DNA from: Sequoia sempervirens | Taxonomy: Eukaryota; Streptophyta; Pinopsida; Cupressales; Cupressaceae | Assembly (NCBI GenBank): GCA_007258455.2 | Contig: VDFB02254934.1 | Coordinates: forward strand, 34,369 to 98,368 | Direction of reading: 5' to 3' | DNA length: 64,000 nucleotides | Shown here: positions 24,068-35,267 of the stretch, piece by piece | Layout of the letters: each line of letters opens with the position of its first letter | Numbering within the stretch: the first letter of the stretch is position 1 | Made by a program: the position numbers and the translations under genes | Notes under the pieces: generated by a model | What the model saw: only the letters and a program-made list of their open reading frames with translations | What the model was told of the DNA's origin: nothing | The model's database searches: none

Positions 24068-25822
24068 ATTTGATGGGACCGACATCATTTTCTTTTTTAA
24101 GAAGGGTCTGCGGCATGCTTTATGGGTGTTCAACAAAAAATACCTAAACGGGACCCAGAGCAACTGTTCAGTGTTTGTTGACAGTGAGCTGATTATGGGC
24201 GGAGAAAGAAAACGTGCGGAGCAGAGCAATTTCTAGGAACATAGAAAGAATGCTAAAGTGTGGGAAAGAATTGAAAAGGGGGGTTTAGTCCCATATATGG
24301 AAAAGCTCCATGGTACGGATGAGGGAATTCTGAACTATTTTGTAAAGAACTAGAAAAATGGTGAGATCGTGTTGTTTGGCAGGAATGTTAAGCTGAGTGA
24401 GGACTTAATAGGGGAGATAACTGGTCTTTCAATTGAGGGTGTAAAATTCTACCAGGACCGATGATTCTCTGATGAAGCGGTCATTAAATTTCCCAAAAAA
24501 GATAAGGAGAAAGTGAAGATTGTGAAGGTTGCTAATAGCTACTTTGATGTGGAGTCCATCAAATCTATTTGGAGGAAAGTCTTAAGAGTTGTTATGGAAT
24601 ATATCACAGTTGACGGGCGCTTTACCAGAGTCTATGGTTACCACTTCACCATTCTGAACCATTTCCGGCATAAGGTTCGTATATCTCTGCCTTTTTACTT
24701 ATTTTCTTCTCTAAAGAACTGCCTCGATGAGTTGGAAAGAAACCCTAGGTGGAATGTTATTATTCACCCTGGTCTTGTTAGGCTCATTTTTGAGTATTTT
24801 CAAAACTTACCTGCTTTTCCTAAAATTGTTGATATTGAAGAGTTGGATGATGAGGAGATAGAAAGTAGTAGGGAGATCGAACCCCGGGCCCCCCAGCTTG
24901 TGTTCTTGTTGGCCCTGATACCATTGCTCCCCAGTCCTTATCTTGTCGTAAAACCCTTAAGGGTTCTACCCCGCTATCTTGTCCTAAACGGAAACCTTTG
25001 CATGAGTGCCCTAGTCTGGGTTTTACCTCCCTGCCCTATCTTAATCCCTAGCCGTCTCCTGGTTGCCCTACTCCTGGTTTGTCCCTAGGTTTGAAAGGTA
25101 ACCCTGTTATGAAACTCATCTTGTATTCAGGGAATTCAATGGAAATCCTCTCTGAAAAGCCCATTGTCAGTAAGGAATCGGCCCCTAGTGCCCTTGCTTC
25201 TGGTAATTTTGGGAATGATCATTTTGAGTCCCCTATTCAGGATGAAATTAATTCTGCTCTGAATAAGCTTAAGCCAAAGGATTTGGTTAGTATAGCAAAA
25301 AAAAGTACGGATGGCCTTTTTACCGTTCTCAAATGGACCCAGAAAGAAGTCTGTAATTTGAAAGGTCATGTTACTAATCTTAGCAACAAGGTCATGGATT
25401 TGGAGCAGAAAATTAGTTGGAACAATAGAGATAATGATGAACAGGAAACTCCATTACCGAGGAAAAGACAGCAATTACAGGAGGATAGAGTGGTTAGCAT
25501 CGAGTGCAGCATGTCCAAGATTGAACAAAACATTAGGGCTACTGTTGCTAACAATCACAAAATTGCAAGGCATAACACCATCATCATCAATGCGATGGTG
25601 GAAAAGTTTGAAAAAAATGAAAAGGGTTCGCTGGTTGTGGATTTGGATGCGGACAGGGGAGGCAACAGATCGGCTGGTGAAGGGATTTTGACTCGCACCA
25701 GGGCTAACATCAAGAGGAAGACCCCGACTTCATCTCATACAGTCCAAATTCTCAAGCAGGGGTTATAGGACATGCAGAATGTTGAAAAGGAAGCCGAGGA
25801 TTTACGTAACACCTTGGAGTAA
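24030..25822 (+). pseudogene. Unidentified ORF behind the LINE, coiled-coil C-terminus
   Basis: Starts at an ATG (24,030) that overlaps the LINE ORF end by 38 bases in another frame. The first half, to about 24,880, has stops at 24,234, 24,351 and 24,462; the last two sit where Trp and Arg codons are plausible. It reads like a globular domain (LFGRNVKLSEDLIGEITGLS, then FYQDR and PFYLFSSLKNCLDELERN). An acidic stretch IEELDDEEIESS and a Pro-rich stretch follow with a frameshift near 24,880. The second half (to 25,768, or 25,822 reading past one TAG) has a heptad-like helix region (VCNLKGHVTNLSNKVMDLEQ) and a basic end. The fold vaguely recalls plant transposon-associated proteins, but I cannot name it. 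It may be an extra LINE ORF, captured host sequence, or an older element beside the LINE. Confidence 0.55.
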
Positions 25823-26005
25823 AGTGATGTTTTGTTTGCTGGCTTTTAGGGCGGTCCTTTTTTAGGGCCCTATTTTCTTTTGTTGCTGTCGTTTCCTTTT
25901 TGGGACAGCTATTCAGTTGTTTGTACTTTCTCTATTTATCTCTTGTTCTTTAAACTTCATGGTTTCAGGTCCCTGTAAAACCTGTTTTTTCCTTTTCAAA
26001 AACTA
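25823..26005 (+). other. Probable LINE 3' untranslated tail
   Basis: T-rich sequence with GTCCCTGTAAAACCTG and TTTTTTCCTTTTC before ordinary AT-rich DNA, of the style found after plant LINE ORFs. There is no clear poly(A) run, so the 3' boundary is uncertain. Confidence 0.4.
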
Positions 26006-27159
26006 GAACACATTGAGGTGCATTTTATTTCATTCCTAAGCTAGCACATTAAATCAATAGTCCACCATGGGATAAAAATAGTCCAAATTTTTCAATCATT
26101 TTTATAGCTAGGAGAAAATATAAATAGAAACCCCTTAGGCAGATATGTACATTAACAATACATAAAAGGAAACGTTAGAAAATACAAGCTTGAGAAATGG
26201 AAATTTTTTTTTTCACTTAATAGATTAAATTAATTTTGATTATTTGTTACATATTTTCCATTCAATGAATTATAAAATGAATACTTCCTTCATATGAATT
26301 GGCAAACCAGTTTCTTCGAAGGGTAGAAACTATCAGGGTAGTACTGTCTTTAATGCACATTTTCCATAGAAGAATAATTTAGGTTCATTAAAGGAAATTC
26401 TTAAGGCCTTACAGTTTCTAGTCTTTAAGAGATCTTTGAAGGTGGTGTAGTAGGACTAGGGGTGTATTCCATAATCATTTTTTCTTAGAGTAACTAGCAA
26501 TTACAACAAACTAGGCATTTTCATTCAACATGGTTGCAAAATGTCGAAAGTAACTATAAAAATTGATGTCTTCTACAACATGGATAGGGTTGCCCTTATC
26601 ATAGTCAAGGATTGTCAAGAAGATTTTTGTAATAGAAAGTCTGAAAAAGCTTGAAATAGTTATGAATAATAATACTTTCAAACCAAGAAAATATTCATAA
26701 TGCATGATTTTTTGGTTTTCATTTTTATTTATGCTCATCATATTACAAAGCCCCAAATTTGTAATCCACTAGAGCAACATAAACGGATTAAACAAAAAAT
26801 ATGATACTTAATGTTTCTAATTAATCATAACTAAATCTACATATTTCCTTCATGAGTATCACAAACAACACAAATTTTCATAACATTCATCCAATAAAAT
26901 GGAATTTGAGTAGAATTTATTTCAACAAATCAATGAAATCCTAACTCCAAATACATCTCAAAAAACTCTTAGACAAAATACACCCCACAGTACTAAAATC
27001 AAACAATAAATCAAACAACCATGGATAGAAGCTAGGTATATATGGGTGATGTTGGTCTTGACCACAACCGACAAGCTCTCATCCTAAATACTTTTTCCTA
27101 AGAATGCAAAATGGTTGGGCTATGATTTTTTTTATTTTTATTTCAACATTTTTTGGTCG
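26006..27159. other. Unassigned AT-rich DNA
   Basis: No convincing ORF. The frame 26,511-26,756 (minus) is unsupported. No terminal repeats recognised. Confidence 0.5.
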
Positions 27160-27213
27160 GTACCTTTTCGGCCGAGTGGCTTTCAGCCGAAAGTCACTCA
27201 ACCAAAAGGGTAC
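27160..27213. repeat. 54-bp near-palindrome (25-bp arms)
   Basis: Left arm 27,160-27,184 and right arm 27,189-27,213 surround the loop AGCC. Both arms begin or end with GTACC / GGTAC type sequence, and 20 of 25 positions pair. All five mismatches are C/T or G/A differences, so an originally perfect hairpin that decayed by deamination is likely. Confidence 0.8.
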
Positions 27214-27755
27214 TAACACGTAGGCGCCATGTCACTACCTCATGGCTTCAGCCAAAAATCTCTCAGTTGAAAATGTGATGGCCAAAATTAATTCGCTTGG
27301 AATTACTTTTTTGGCAAAAAGTGTGACATATTTTTGTGCTTTTACCCAAATATGTACTCACTCTGGGGCCATAGAACTAGTTGTCTATGGGGTGAGAAAG
27401 CCCAAAAAGTAAGATACATATGCTAGTTAGTATGCACTCACAAACAAAAAAGTGGTTATGGGGAAAATTTATGCTGCTAGGTGGGCTTCCTGCTCAACCA
27501 TGTTAAATTTAGGATGATGGGTTCCATGGGTGTAGGCCGAAAGGATTCTCATGAAAATTTACTTTTGGAATCTAAGGGATTAAAGCCACTATGGTGTATA
27601 GTGAATATCTCATTGTCATGTGGAAACTTCAAACACTTGTGAACAACTAAGGGGGTGACTTTCATTGAGCGAAGCCAAAGGTGACCTAGCTACAAATGAA
27701 ATTGGTTAGATTGTGGAATAATTGAAAATGTTACATCCAAAGTTTTAGGTCCTAT
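27214..27755. other. Unassigned DNA downstream of the minus-strand gag
   Basis: Would be the pro/pol side of the minus-strand element, but no protease or RT motif is visible. Contains two further AGCCGAAAG / AGCCAAAAA-like phrases related to the hairpin at 27,160. Confidence 0.4.
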
Positions 27756-29167
27756 CTATAGAGGGAGCATGATTGATCTAATTGTAGGGGTTGCAAAACA
27801 AGTATGAGTTTTAATCCATGCAATTGGTTTATTATAATCGTCTTGATATAGGTCATGTAATACTTGAAATTCTTCTGTGATCACATTCTCACTACAATCA
27901 AGATCTATTAATATCCCATTAGTAGGCTTCTCATAGATTTGGCTAGCTAGATAGGGAGGACCATCAAGAAGTTTTTTTAGTATGTCATTATTCAAAAAAG
28001 TGATATCAAGAGATTTATTATTTTGGCCCTTATGAGGGATAACATCTATCATAGCCACAAGTTCATCGATAGGACTAACTTGGGTAATAGTAGGAGTTCT
28101 ATCATGTTGTTCATTGTTTGTATCAATAGTCATTACATCAGTGTGTGAAGCTTCACTAGCCTTGACAAATGAAGTTGTGTGTTTATGCATAGGGTTGGTG
28201 AAAATTTTCAAGTTCTAGTTAGGGGGTGCAATAGAATTATTGCCTTGATCATTAACACCCAAAATAGTTAAATGTATTGAATCAATGAGGTCTTGAACTT
28301 GATGTTTTAGACAGTTGCAATATTCAATACCATGTCCATTTTAGCGATGAAAATGACAATAAGTGTTAGGTTTGAAGGTAGGTGGTAATGGTTGGTTGGG
28401 ATCAAGGGGTCGGAAGGGTGGCAAAGTGAGCATGCAGTTTTGAATTAATTGGTTCATTGTGTTATGGAGGGTATTAGGTAAGGGTGTAAATTGTCTCCTT
28501 GGTTCCCCATAGGTATGAGGCATGACCACTTTAACAACTTCCACTTGGTCTGGAACATATTGGGTTATTGGATTCAGTTGAGGTTGAGGAGGCAGATTAA
28601 ACTGGAAAAAACCTCTATTAGGTTTACAGAAGGTTTGTGTGTTGTTTTGATTTTGATTGTTTTGTTTGGGTTTGTTAGCTCAAATAGAAGCGGATTTTGA
28701 ATCACAACTTGAAACTGAGATTTGGCAATCACAACTTAAAACTAAGCTTTGGTAATCACACAAGATTTTACATAAATTCATACAGGAAGGGAATTTCATC
28801 ATAGTTAATTTATCTTGAAGGTTTGATTACAAGTTTTTGATAAACATCTTTTGCAAATTTTCATTAGGAATCTTGACATCAATTTGAGCATATAAGGATT
28901 GGTATCATGAGATAAAATCAATTACTTTTTCATCTTTTTTTCATCTACATCTTATGAGGTTAGCCATTGTCTTTTTAGGTGTCATGTGAACTTGAAAGTG
29001 ACATATGAAAGCATCCACCAATTCTTTGAAAGAGCGGATGGAATGATTACGCAAGTTGGAAAACCATTCTAAAGCAGTGTCTTTCAAGGTCCTTGGGAAA
29101 ATTTTAGCTAAAATTTTGTCATCAAGTACAAAGTCACTACACAAGGTGGCATAAGCATTAACATGAC
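27756..29167 (-). pseudogene. Minus-strand Ty3-type gag, C-terminal part
   Basis: Minus-strand remains of a capsid/nucleocapsid protein. At 29,160-28,941 is a retrotransposon gag core (KIFPRTLKDTALEWFSNL, then RSFKELVDAFICHF and MTPKKTMANLIRCR). Further on come a linker with stops, a Pro-rich region (28,544-28,350) and a degenerate zinc knuckle of the Tat type, YCHFHR..NGH....C (28,360-28,300). A last unidentified section (28,211-27,756) ends with a stop. The frame runs straight into the LTR of element P at 29,168 and continues on the far side of P at 44,293. The ATGAC at 29,163-29,167 is one copy of the target duplication. No pol follows, so the element is truncated or was non-autonomous. 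Confidence 0.75.
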
Positions 29168-30172
29168 TGTACACATGCAAAATTAACATTATGCATTCAA
29201 TCAGGTTCATTCATCAAGGTTCCACATTAGGTCCATTCATCAATTAATCAAGTTCACCTTCATTCATTTATTAGGTAATCTCATTAATTTCCATCTCCTA
29301 AGGTCATTCATTTAAAATTAAATAAACATTATCATCCAAATTTTAATCAAATAAATCAAACATCCATTTAATAAAATCATAATCCATATTCCATCCTTTT
29401 CTGATTTAAATAAATCAAATATTTAAGTCCTAAGAGCCAAAATCATCCTAATTATCATTAAGCTAACCTAATCCTAATTAGCCTAACCTAATCAGCCATC
29501 ACATCATCTAGATAATGCCACTTGCACAAATAAATCAATTTATTCATCAATTAAAATTATCATTTTCACTCAACATGGCATTTATGGGGAATATTCCCTC
29601 ATGTTTGAAAAATATGACTAGTTGACTTGTCCCTCCAACATTGCATTTATTTCTCATTTTCTTGTCCCCCTCCCAAAATTTATTGCACAAATTTGAATTT
29701 TAAACTCCCTCTCATGGGCACATTTTCCAAATCTTGCACAACCTTCAACCTATCACAACTTGACAAGTGGCATTTTTCTATTGGTCTACATTTAGTCCCA
29801 CATTCACCCATTTGGCCAATCTCTCATCAAGAAAATCTATAAATAAGGACCTCATTCTTCATCAAAATCATCCACAACTCTTATGCAAAGTTACTCTCTT
29901 GGTTTGAAAACTAATTTTTCTCTTCATCTCCATTGCATCTTATCATTTTAGCTCTTGAGCAAGGATTGGGAAAGGGTCATTTGCACATTTGACACCAATC
30001 CACTATGGAATAGGTACTTGTTAATTGTTTACATGATGCTTTTAGTCTTCTCTTATCATTTTGAATCATTTTGAAGCATTTACAAGGTATTTCATAGGGG
30101 CATTTTGATAGATTTGTGAAATACTAACCCCTACATGAAGTTTAGTGTTTGTAGATTTTAATGGATGCTTCA
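29168..30172 (+). repeat. 5' LTR of element P
   Basis: 1,005 bp, TGTACACATG...ATGCTTCA. It carries a 26-27 base insertion near 29,205-29,231 (a partly duplicated TCATTCATCA phrase) not found in the 3' LTR. A 71-codon frame at 29,627-29,842 reappears in the 3' LTR only because the LTRs are copies. The sequence after the LTR end, TTGTGGCATTCACGGTGATC, is the place for a primer-binding site; I could not match it to a tRNA. Confidence 0.9.
29836..29848 (+). promoter_or_regulatory. TATA box in 5' LTR of element P
   Basis: TCTATAAATAAGG, a strong TATA motif conserved in the 3' LTR at 43,951-43,963 and in related LTRs of N1 and N2. Transcription would begin about 30 bases downstream. Confidence 0.7.
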
Positions 30173-32195
30173 TTGTGGCATTCACGGTGATCTTGAGAAT
30201 CAAAAAGATTTTGGTGACATTAAGTTGCGTAAATAATTTCCCATACACACTTCGATTTGGGTTTAAAATTTAAACATCTTGTGCGAGTGTGAGTGGAGCA
30301 TCATCTCATATATTCTCTTTCTTTGAGTCATCAAAGATTGATCAAGTTACGAATTTTGTCTTTGCTCGCTTTTGTCTATCCTAGAGGGCCTGCCTTGGGG
30401 AAAAGGTACTCACCCAATGGAATGACTCAACCGGTAACACTCTAAAGCCAAGAGTATTTCCAACTGGGATATAAATGTGGGTATTAGAAGAAATGCCAGT
30501 ATCACATGGTTGATTCCGACAAGATGGATCCGAAAGGGGACTCTTATCATATGGGTCAATCTCCACGAATGAAAATTCCTTACTAAAACCCATGTGCAAT
30601 AATTTTCCAAAATTTGTAATCTATTTGTTGGTGCAAGAACGGTCGTTCTGAAGCCGCCCCACACTTTTACGGTCTTTAGTAGAAATGGAAAACATGCCAT
30701 GGGAGTTTCATGGGTGTTGATGCTTGGCTACCCCGTATAAGTGAGTGTTGTGGAGGGGATCTAGTGGGGTCAAGCATCTAACCATTCACTAAAGATAAGT
30801 GTAGCTGGACTTGTCCAAGTGGGGATTCAACAAATATTTTCTTACACATCCATATGGTTTGTACTTGTTCTTGGTTTAAAAACACAGTGCTTTATTTGAA
30901 AACATTTGTAAACAAACATTCAACATGATCCCCAAAATTTCAAACCCTTTAGGAGGAAAATACCATTGACCAAATTCTCGTGTTATTTCTTTTCCTTGGG
31001 ATTACATCCTTAGAGGTTTCTAAACACTTGAATTTACATCTCAATTTGCCCACTAAAGTTAAACAATAGGTAACCCTTGCCTTAAATTCATCAAAGTTTC
31101 ACATAATATACCTTGTGAAATGAGATGAAGTTGAGACATTGGACATTTAGTTTGAAAGCTAATCAAGAGTGTGTTTGTGGTAAAAAGAATCCATTAAGCA
31201 AAGATTAAAGACAATTGGACCCCACACATGTGTCTCCAATGATTTCATGCAAAATCAAGATAAAGAAACCAAAGGTGAAAGCCCTTAGTCTGATAGCCCA
31301 TCAAGAATGTTTGTCTATGTTATATGAAGTTAGACAAGGACTGCTTTTCAACTTTTACAAGAAGGCTTCAAGGAACAATCCTGGTTTGTATTCATTCTAT
31401 TACTGCCAAAACCCAAATCTTTTCAGAGAGTTTGAACATCTTGTTTAGAGAAAAGTTTGTTCTTCAATACCTAGGTCTAGGCAAACAAAGTGTCTTTTTT
31501 AGGTTCATCTTAGGATCAAATCAAATCAAAATCCTTTTTCATCCATCCTTCAAAACATCAAAACAAACATCATCTCACAACCACCTTTTGGAAAATCTTG
31601 AAATCATCCTTAATACTAGGCTTTTTGGAAAAATAAAAATCATCAAAATCATTGAGACTAAATCCTTGATAACATTATCAAAATCACCTTTGGCTAGGTA
31701 TGTTTAGATGCATCCTTTTGCATATGCTTAGTAAAAATCACCTTGTTTAGCTTAGCATATGTAGATGAATCGTTTGTCATATGCTTAGTGAAACTGTCAT
31801 CTTGTTTGGATAGGTGTGGATTGATGCATCCTTCTTCCTGCACATATTCAAATTATCATCCTTGGATCAAATCTATCCCTTGGATAATCATCCAAACATC
31901 CTAGGGTCTATTTGTTCAAAATCCAAATCAAAATCAAAACCAATCAAGGAAAAAATCCCAAAATCAAATCAAAATCAAAATCTGCAACATATTTGAAAGT
32001 CCCAAAAGCCTAGTATCTCCTTCAAGATTTACCAAAAGATCATAACATCTGCATCATTCATCTTTTACATCATCATCCTATCATCTTTTGATCCACAAGA
32101 TATCCTAAAAATTTTCACTTTGGGGCATAAAATAAAGATCAATCCAATGAAATCAATATATTCATCTCCCATTCTTAAATATTAATCCTTGTTTT
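30173..32195 (+). other. 5' leader of element P
   Basis: 2 kb before gag with no sense ORF worth calling. Homologous in reverse to the N1 and N2 leaders. The stretch 30,381-30,700 carries the conserved antisense frames on the minus strand (NTHIYIPVGNTLGFRVLPVE in one, LEILLALECYRLSHSIG in another). Its second half, 31,200-32,190, repeats phrases such as TTTTCATCC and CAAATCAAAATC. Confidence 0.65.
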
Positions 32196-35100
32196 ATGGT
32201 TCAAACTAGATCTCAATACAAGAAGAGCACAGAAACCAACAAAGAAACACCTGCTTCAAGTGATTTAAGTCAAACCACTCTTGAAATGAATCCCATTGGC
32301 TTGGGAACTCTCACAGCTAACCTTATGACATCATCACAAAAGCCAGAAGAGGAAAATCAAGGAGAGGATCTTACCTTTGGAATGTCTCACAAAGAAATAA
32401 CTGAAATGCTCCAAAATACGGAGAACCAAAAAATCATTAACATCATGATGAGACTTAACCCTTCATTATACATGCTTGAACTAGCAAAACAAGGGGCCAG
32501 GTTACCTTCATATTTCGACGTGAGTACCATAGTGGAGACATCATTTGCTCCAATCTCATCCACCATTCCCATTTCATCTACACCTCTATCCCAAAACATT
32601 ACACAAAACATTCCACAAATCACGACATATTTAGCTCCAACTCAACCCAACGTTAACAAAGGAAATGCATTCTTCAACGCTCTTCAAGCACATCCCCTTG
32701 TTAATAATCAACACTTGGATGCAAACACCACCTTGGAACAAAACATACCTCAAAACCCACTACACAAAAATGTTCCTCTCACCTTCCATCATGATTCATC
32801 ATCATCATTTTTTCACGCAACACCACAAACACCTCTTCTCACAAATCCACAAGAAGAGGGAGACGTGTTCGGACAAGGGGGAATTTTCGACACCACAAAA
32901 TTTTCACAAAGACTCGCACCCCTTACATTTCCACCTTTCCTGGGACCATCACCATTTTCATCTACACCACTCCTTGGTTTAGGGCTTCCCCCTCTACCAA
33001 GTATCGATCAAAACAACATACCAACCATCAATAAAAACATTATGCCAAATGCTCAAAACTTATTGTTGACATTACAACAACAAACAAAAAACACACAAGC
33101 AATGGAAACATCATCAAACATCCCCATAACATCACAAAGCATGGTCTCTCAAGGGCTAATGACATCAATGACACCACTCATCACTCAAACCACCACACCA
33201 ACAACACCATCCACCAATCAGATAATCAACACAACATCACCATTCACCACTACCACAAATGCCATTCTAAATCACCACCACCCCCACCACCACCAACTTT
33301 CACCACATCAAGTCAATATAATGCAGCATTGCAAGCCGCTTTTCAAAGAGGATACCAACAAGTGCAGAAACAAAAAGTTGTATACCTAGCTACTCAACAA
33401 GATGCTCAAGCTGCACAAGCCACCAAAGCAGCCCAAGCAACACAAGCCACATTACAAGTGCAACAAGCCCAAGCTTTATTGCAACAACAACAAAAACAAG
33501 TTGTGCAAGCTGCCAAAGTAGCCCAAGCAACATAAGTCGCATTACAAATGCAACAAGCCCAAGATTTATTACAACAACAATAACAACAAGTTGCAGAAGC
33601 TGCCAAAGCAACCCAAGCAACACAAGCCACATTACAAGCGCAACAAGCCCAAGCTTTATTGCAACAACAACAACAAGCCACTCAAGCCCCTCAAGCATTA
33701 CAAGCACACAAGACTGATCAAGCACAAGCTCTATTACAACAACAAGTAGCACAAGCACAAGTTGCACAAGACCAAGCGCAAGCTCAATATCAAGCACAAC
33801 AAGCACAAGCACAAGCACAACTTCTTGCACAAGCAGTGCAATTGCAAGCATATCAACAAGCATTAAAGTAGTATTAAGAGCAACAAGATGCAATAGAATT
33901 GGCAGCCCAACAACAAGCATTGTTGGAAAAACAACAAGCGTTGTTGGAACAACAACAAGCACAACAACAAGCATTGTTAGAACACCAACAAGTGCAAAAA
34001 AAAGCACAAATCTTAGCGCAACAACAACAAGATCAACAACACACACTATTCATACAAAAGTAGGGAGAAGCCTACCTCGCTTAGTAGAACATATAGATTC
34101 CATCAAACAACACACCAACCAACAAACCAACCCAACGCATGATTCAAACACCCCAAAACACTTTCATCCCACCCCCTGATCCGCAAAGATATGTGACGAC
34201 ACAACTCGGGTTTCTTTCGCAACAAGTGCTTGATATGCAATCTGGGCAAATAACGAAAACACCAAGCAACTTGTGCGCCTATCCATTTGATAGGAGCCTA
34301 GAGATGAAACCATTCCCCAAGGGATTTGAAATCCAAAAATTTTGACAAATATCCAGGGACGGGAAACCCTAAAGATCACATAAGGGAATTCCAGGTTCAT
34401 TGCATGGAAGTCATGTATGACGATACTTATCTAATGTGGCTATTCCTTAGGATTTTGGTAGGCCCCGCTATAGAATGGTTCTCTCGCTTACCTTCAGGAA
34501 ATAGAAAATTCCAAGAAATTAGGGATGCATTCATTAAGAACTACACATGTAACATTGCAATGGATGTTAGTCTCAAAGAACTCTTGGCTCTAAAATAAGG
34601 AAAGAATTAATCTTTTGCTTCATTTCTTCAACGATGGCGATCCAAAGCCAATCGGAGCAAGTGGACCATGCCAAAAGAACAAAAAAATTGCACCATTATA
34701 GCCAACCATGAAGGTCACTTGGAATTTCATTTGAAGGTTTAGGGAATCACCACATATGAGCAATTCATCTCCAAAGTGCTCAACATCGAAAGAGCCCTTG
34801 TGACTCAACCTGCGGAATCAACATCATACCATGAACAACAAAGCAATTTCCCATCATCCAATTACAATGATAAACCTCACACATGGGAAAGGAACAAAAA
34901 CATTACTAATGATGGGGTCGTCGATTCCAAGGTGGTCATTAGTGGTCTATGCAAACATACACCCACACTGCAAACTCAAACACAACACCAAAACAATCAT
35001 CACAAGACATAGCATCCAAACAACAATTCAACAATCAATAATCTCAATGATCAAAGAGAACCACCCCAATGCAAGAATTATCCCAAGCAAAAGTACACTA

Positions 35101-35267
35101 CTTTAGGGGAACCATTAGAAGTCATCATGAAAAAGTTGATAGACGAAAAACTCATTCAAGCTCCTACCTTTGAAAATTACCAAGAACCCAATGTCAAACC
35201 TCCTTGGTATAATGAGAATCAACTTTGATAATTTCATAAAATCAAAGGCCACACCACAAATAGTTGC
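32196..35267 (+). pseudogene. Element P gag (N-terminal extension, capsid, zinc knuckle)
   Basis: Starts MVQTRSQYKKS at 32,196 and stays open to 33,389. It switches frame near 33,330 for the Gln/Ala-rich part (33,329-34,070) and returns near 34,330 to the first frame. The capsid core is at 34,350-34,600 (NPKDHIREFQVHCME, then PAIEWFSRLPSG and AFIKNY), with a stop at 34,596. A linker with stops leads to a degenerate Tat-style zinc knuckle near 35,230-35,285 (HKIKGHTTNSCMRLK, first Cys lost). The long N-terminal extension and poly-Gln region are unusual compared with a minimal plant gag. Confidence 0.8.
33410..33677 (+). repeat. Tandem repeat coding Gln/Ala-rich segment of gag
   Basis: Three units of about 90-99 bases starting at 33,410, 33,509 and 33,599. 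Each encodes roughly AAQATQATLQVQQAQALLQQ, and further CAA/GCA-rich DNA follows to about 34,040. The long minus-strand frame here (33,390-34,046) is only the antisense of this repeat. Confidence 0.85.

Noticed and set aside
29627..29842. 71-codon frame repeated almost identically at 43,743-43,958
   Set aside because: The duplicate arises because both lie in the two LTRs of one element; no independent evidence of coding.
33390..34046. 218-codon hydrophobic minus-strand frame that looks like a membrane protein
   Set aside because: It is the antisense of the CAA/GCA repeats of the Gln/Ala-rich gag segment; its Leu/Val runs come from TTG/TGC complement codons.
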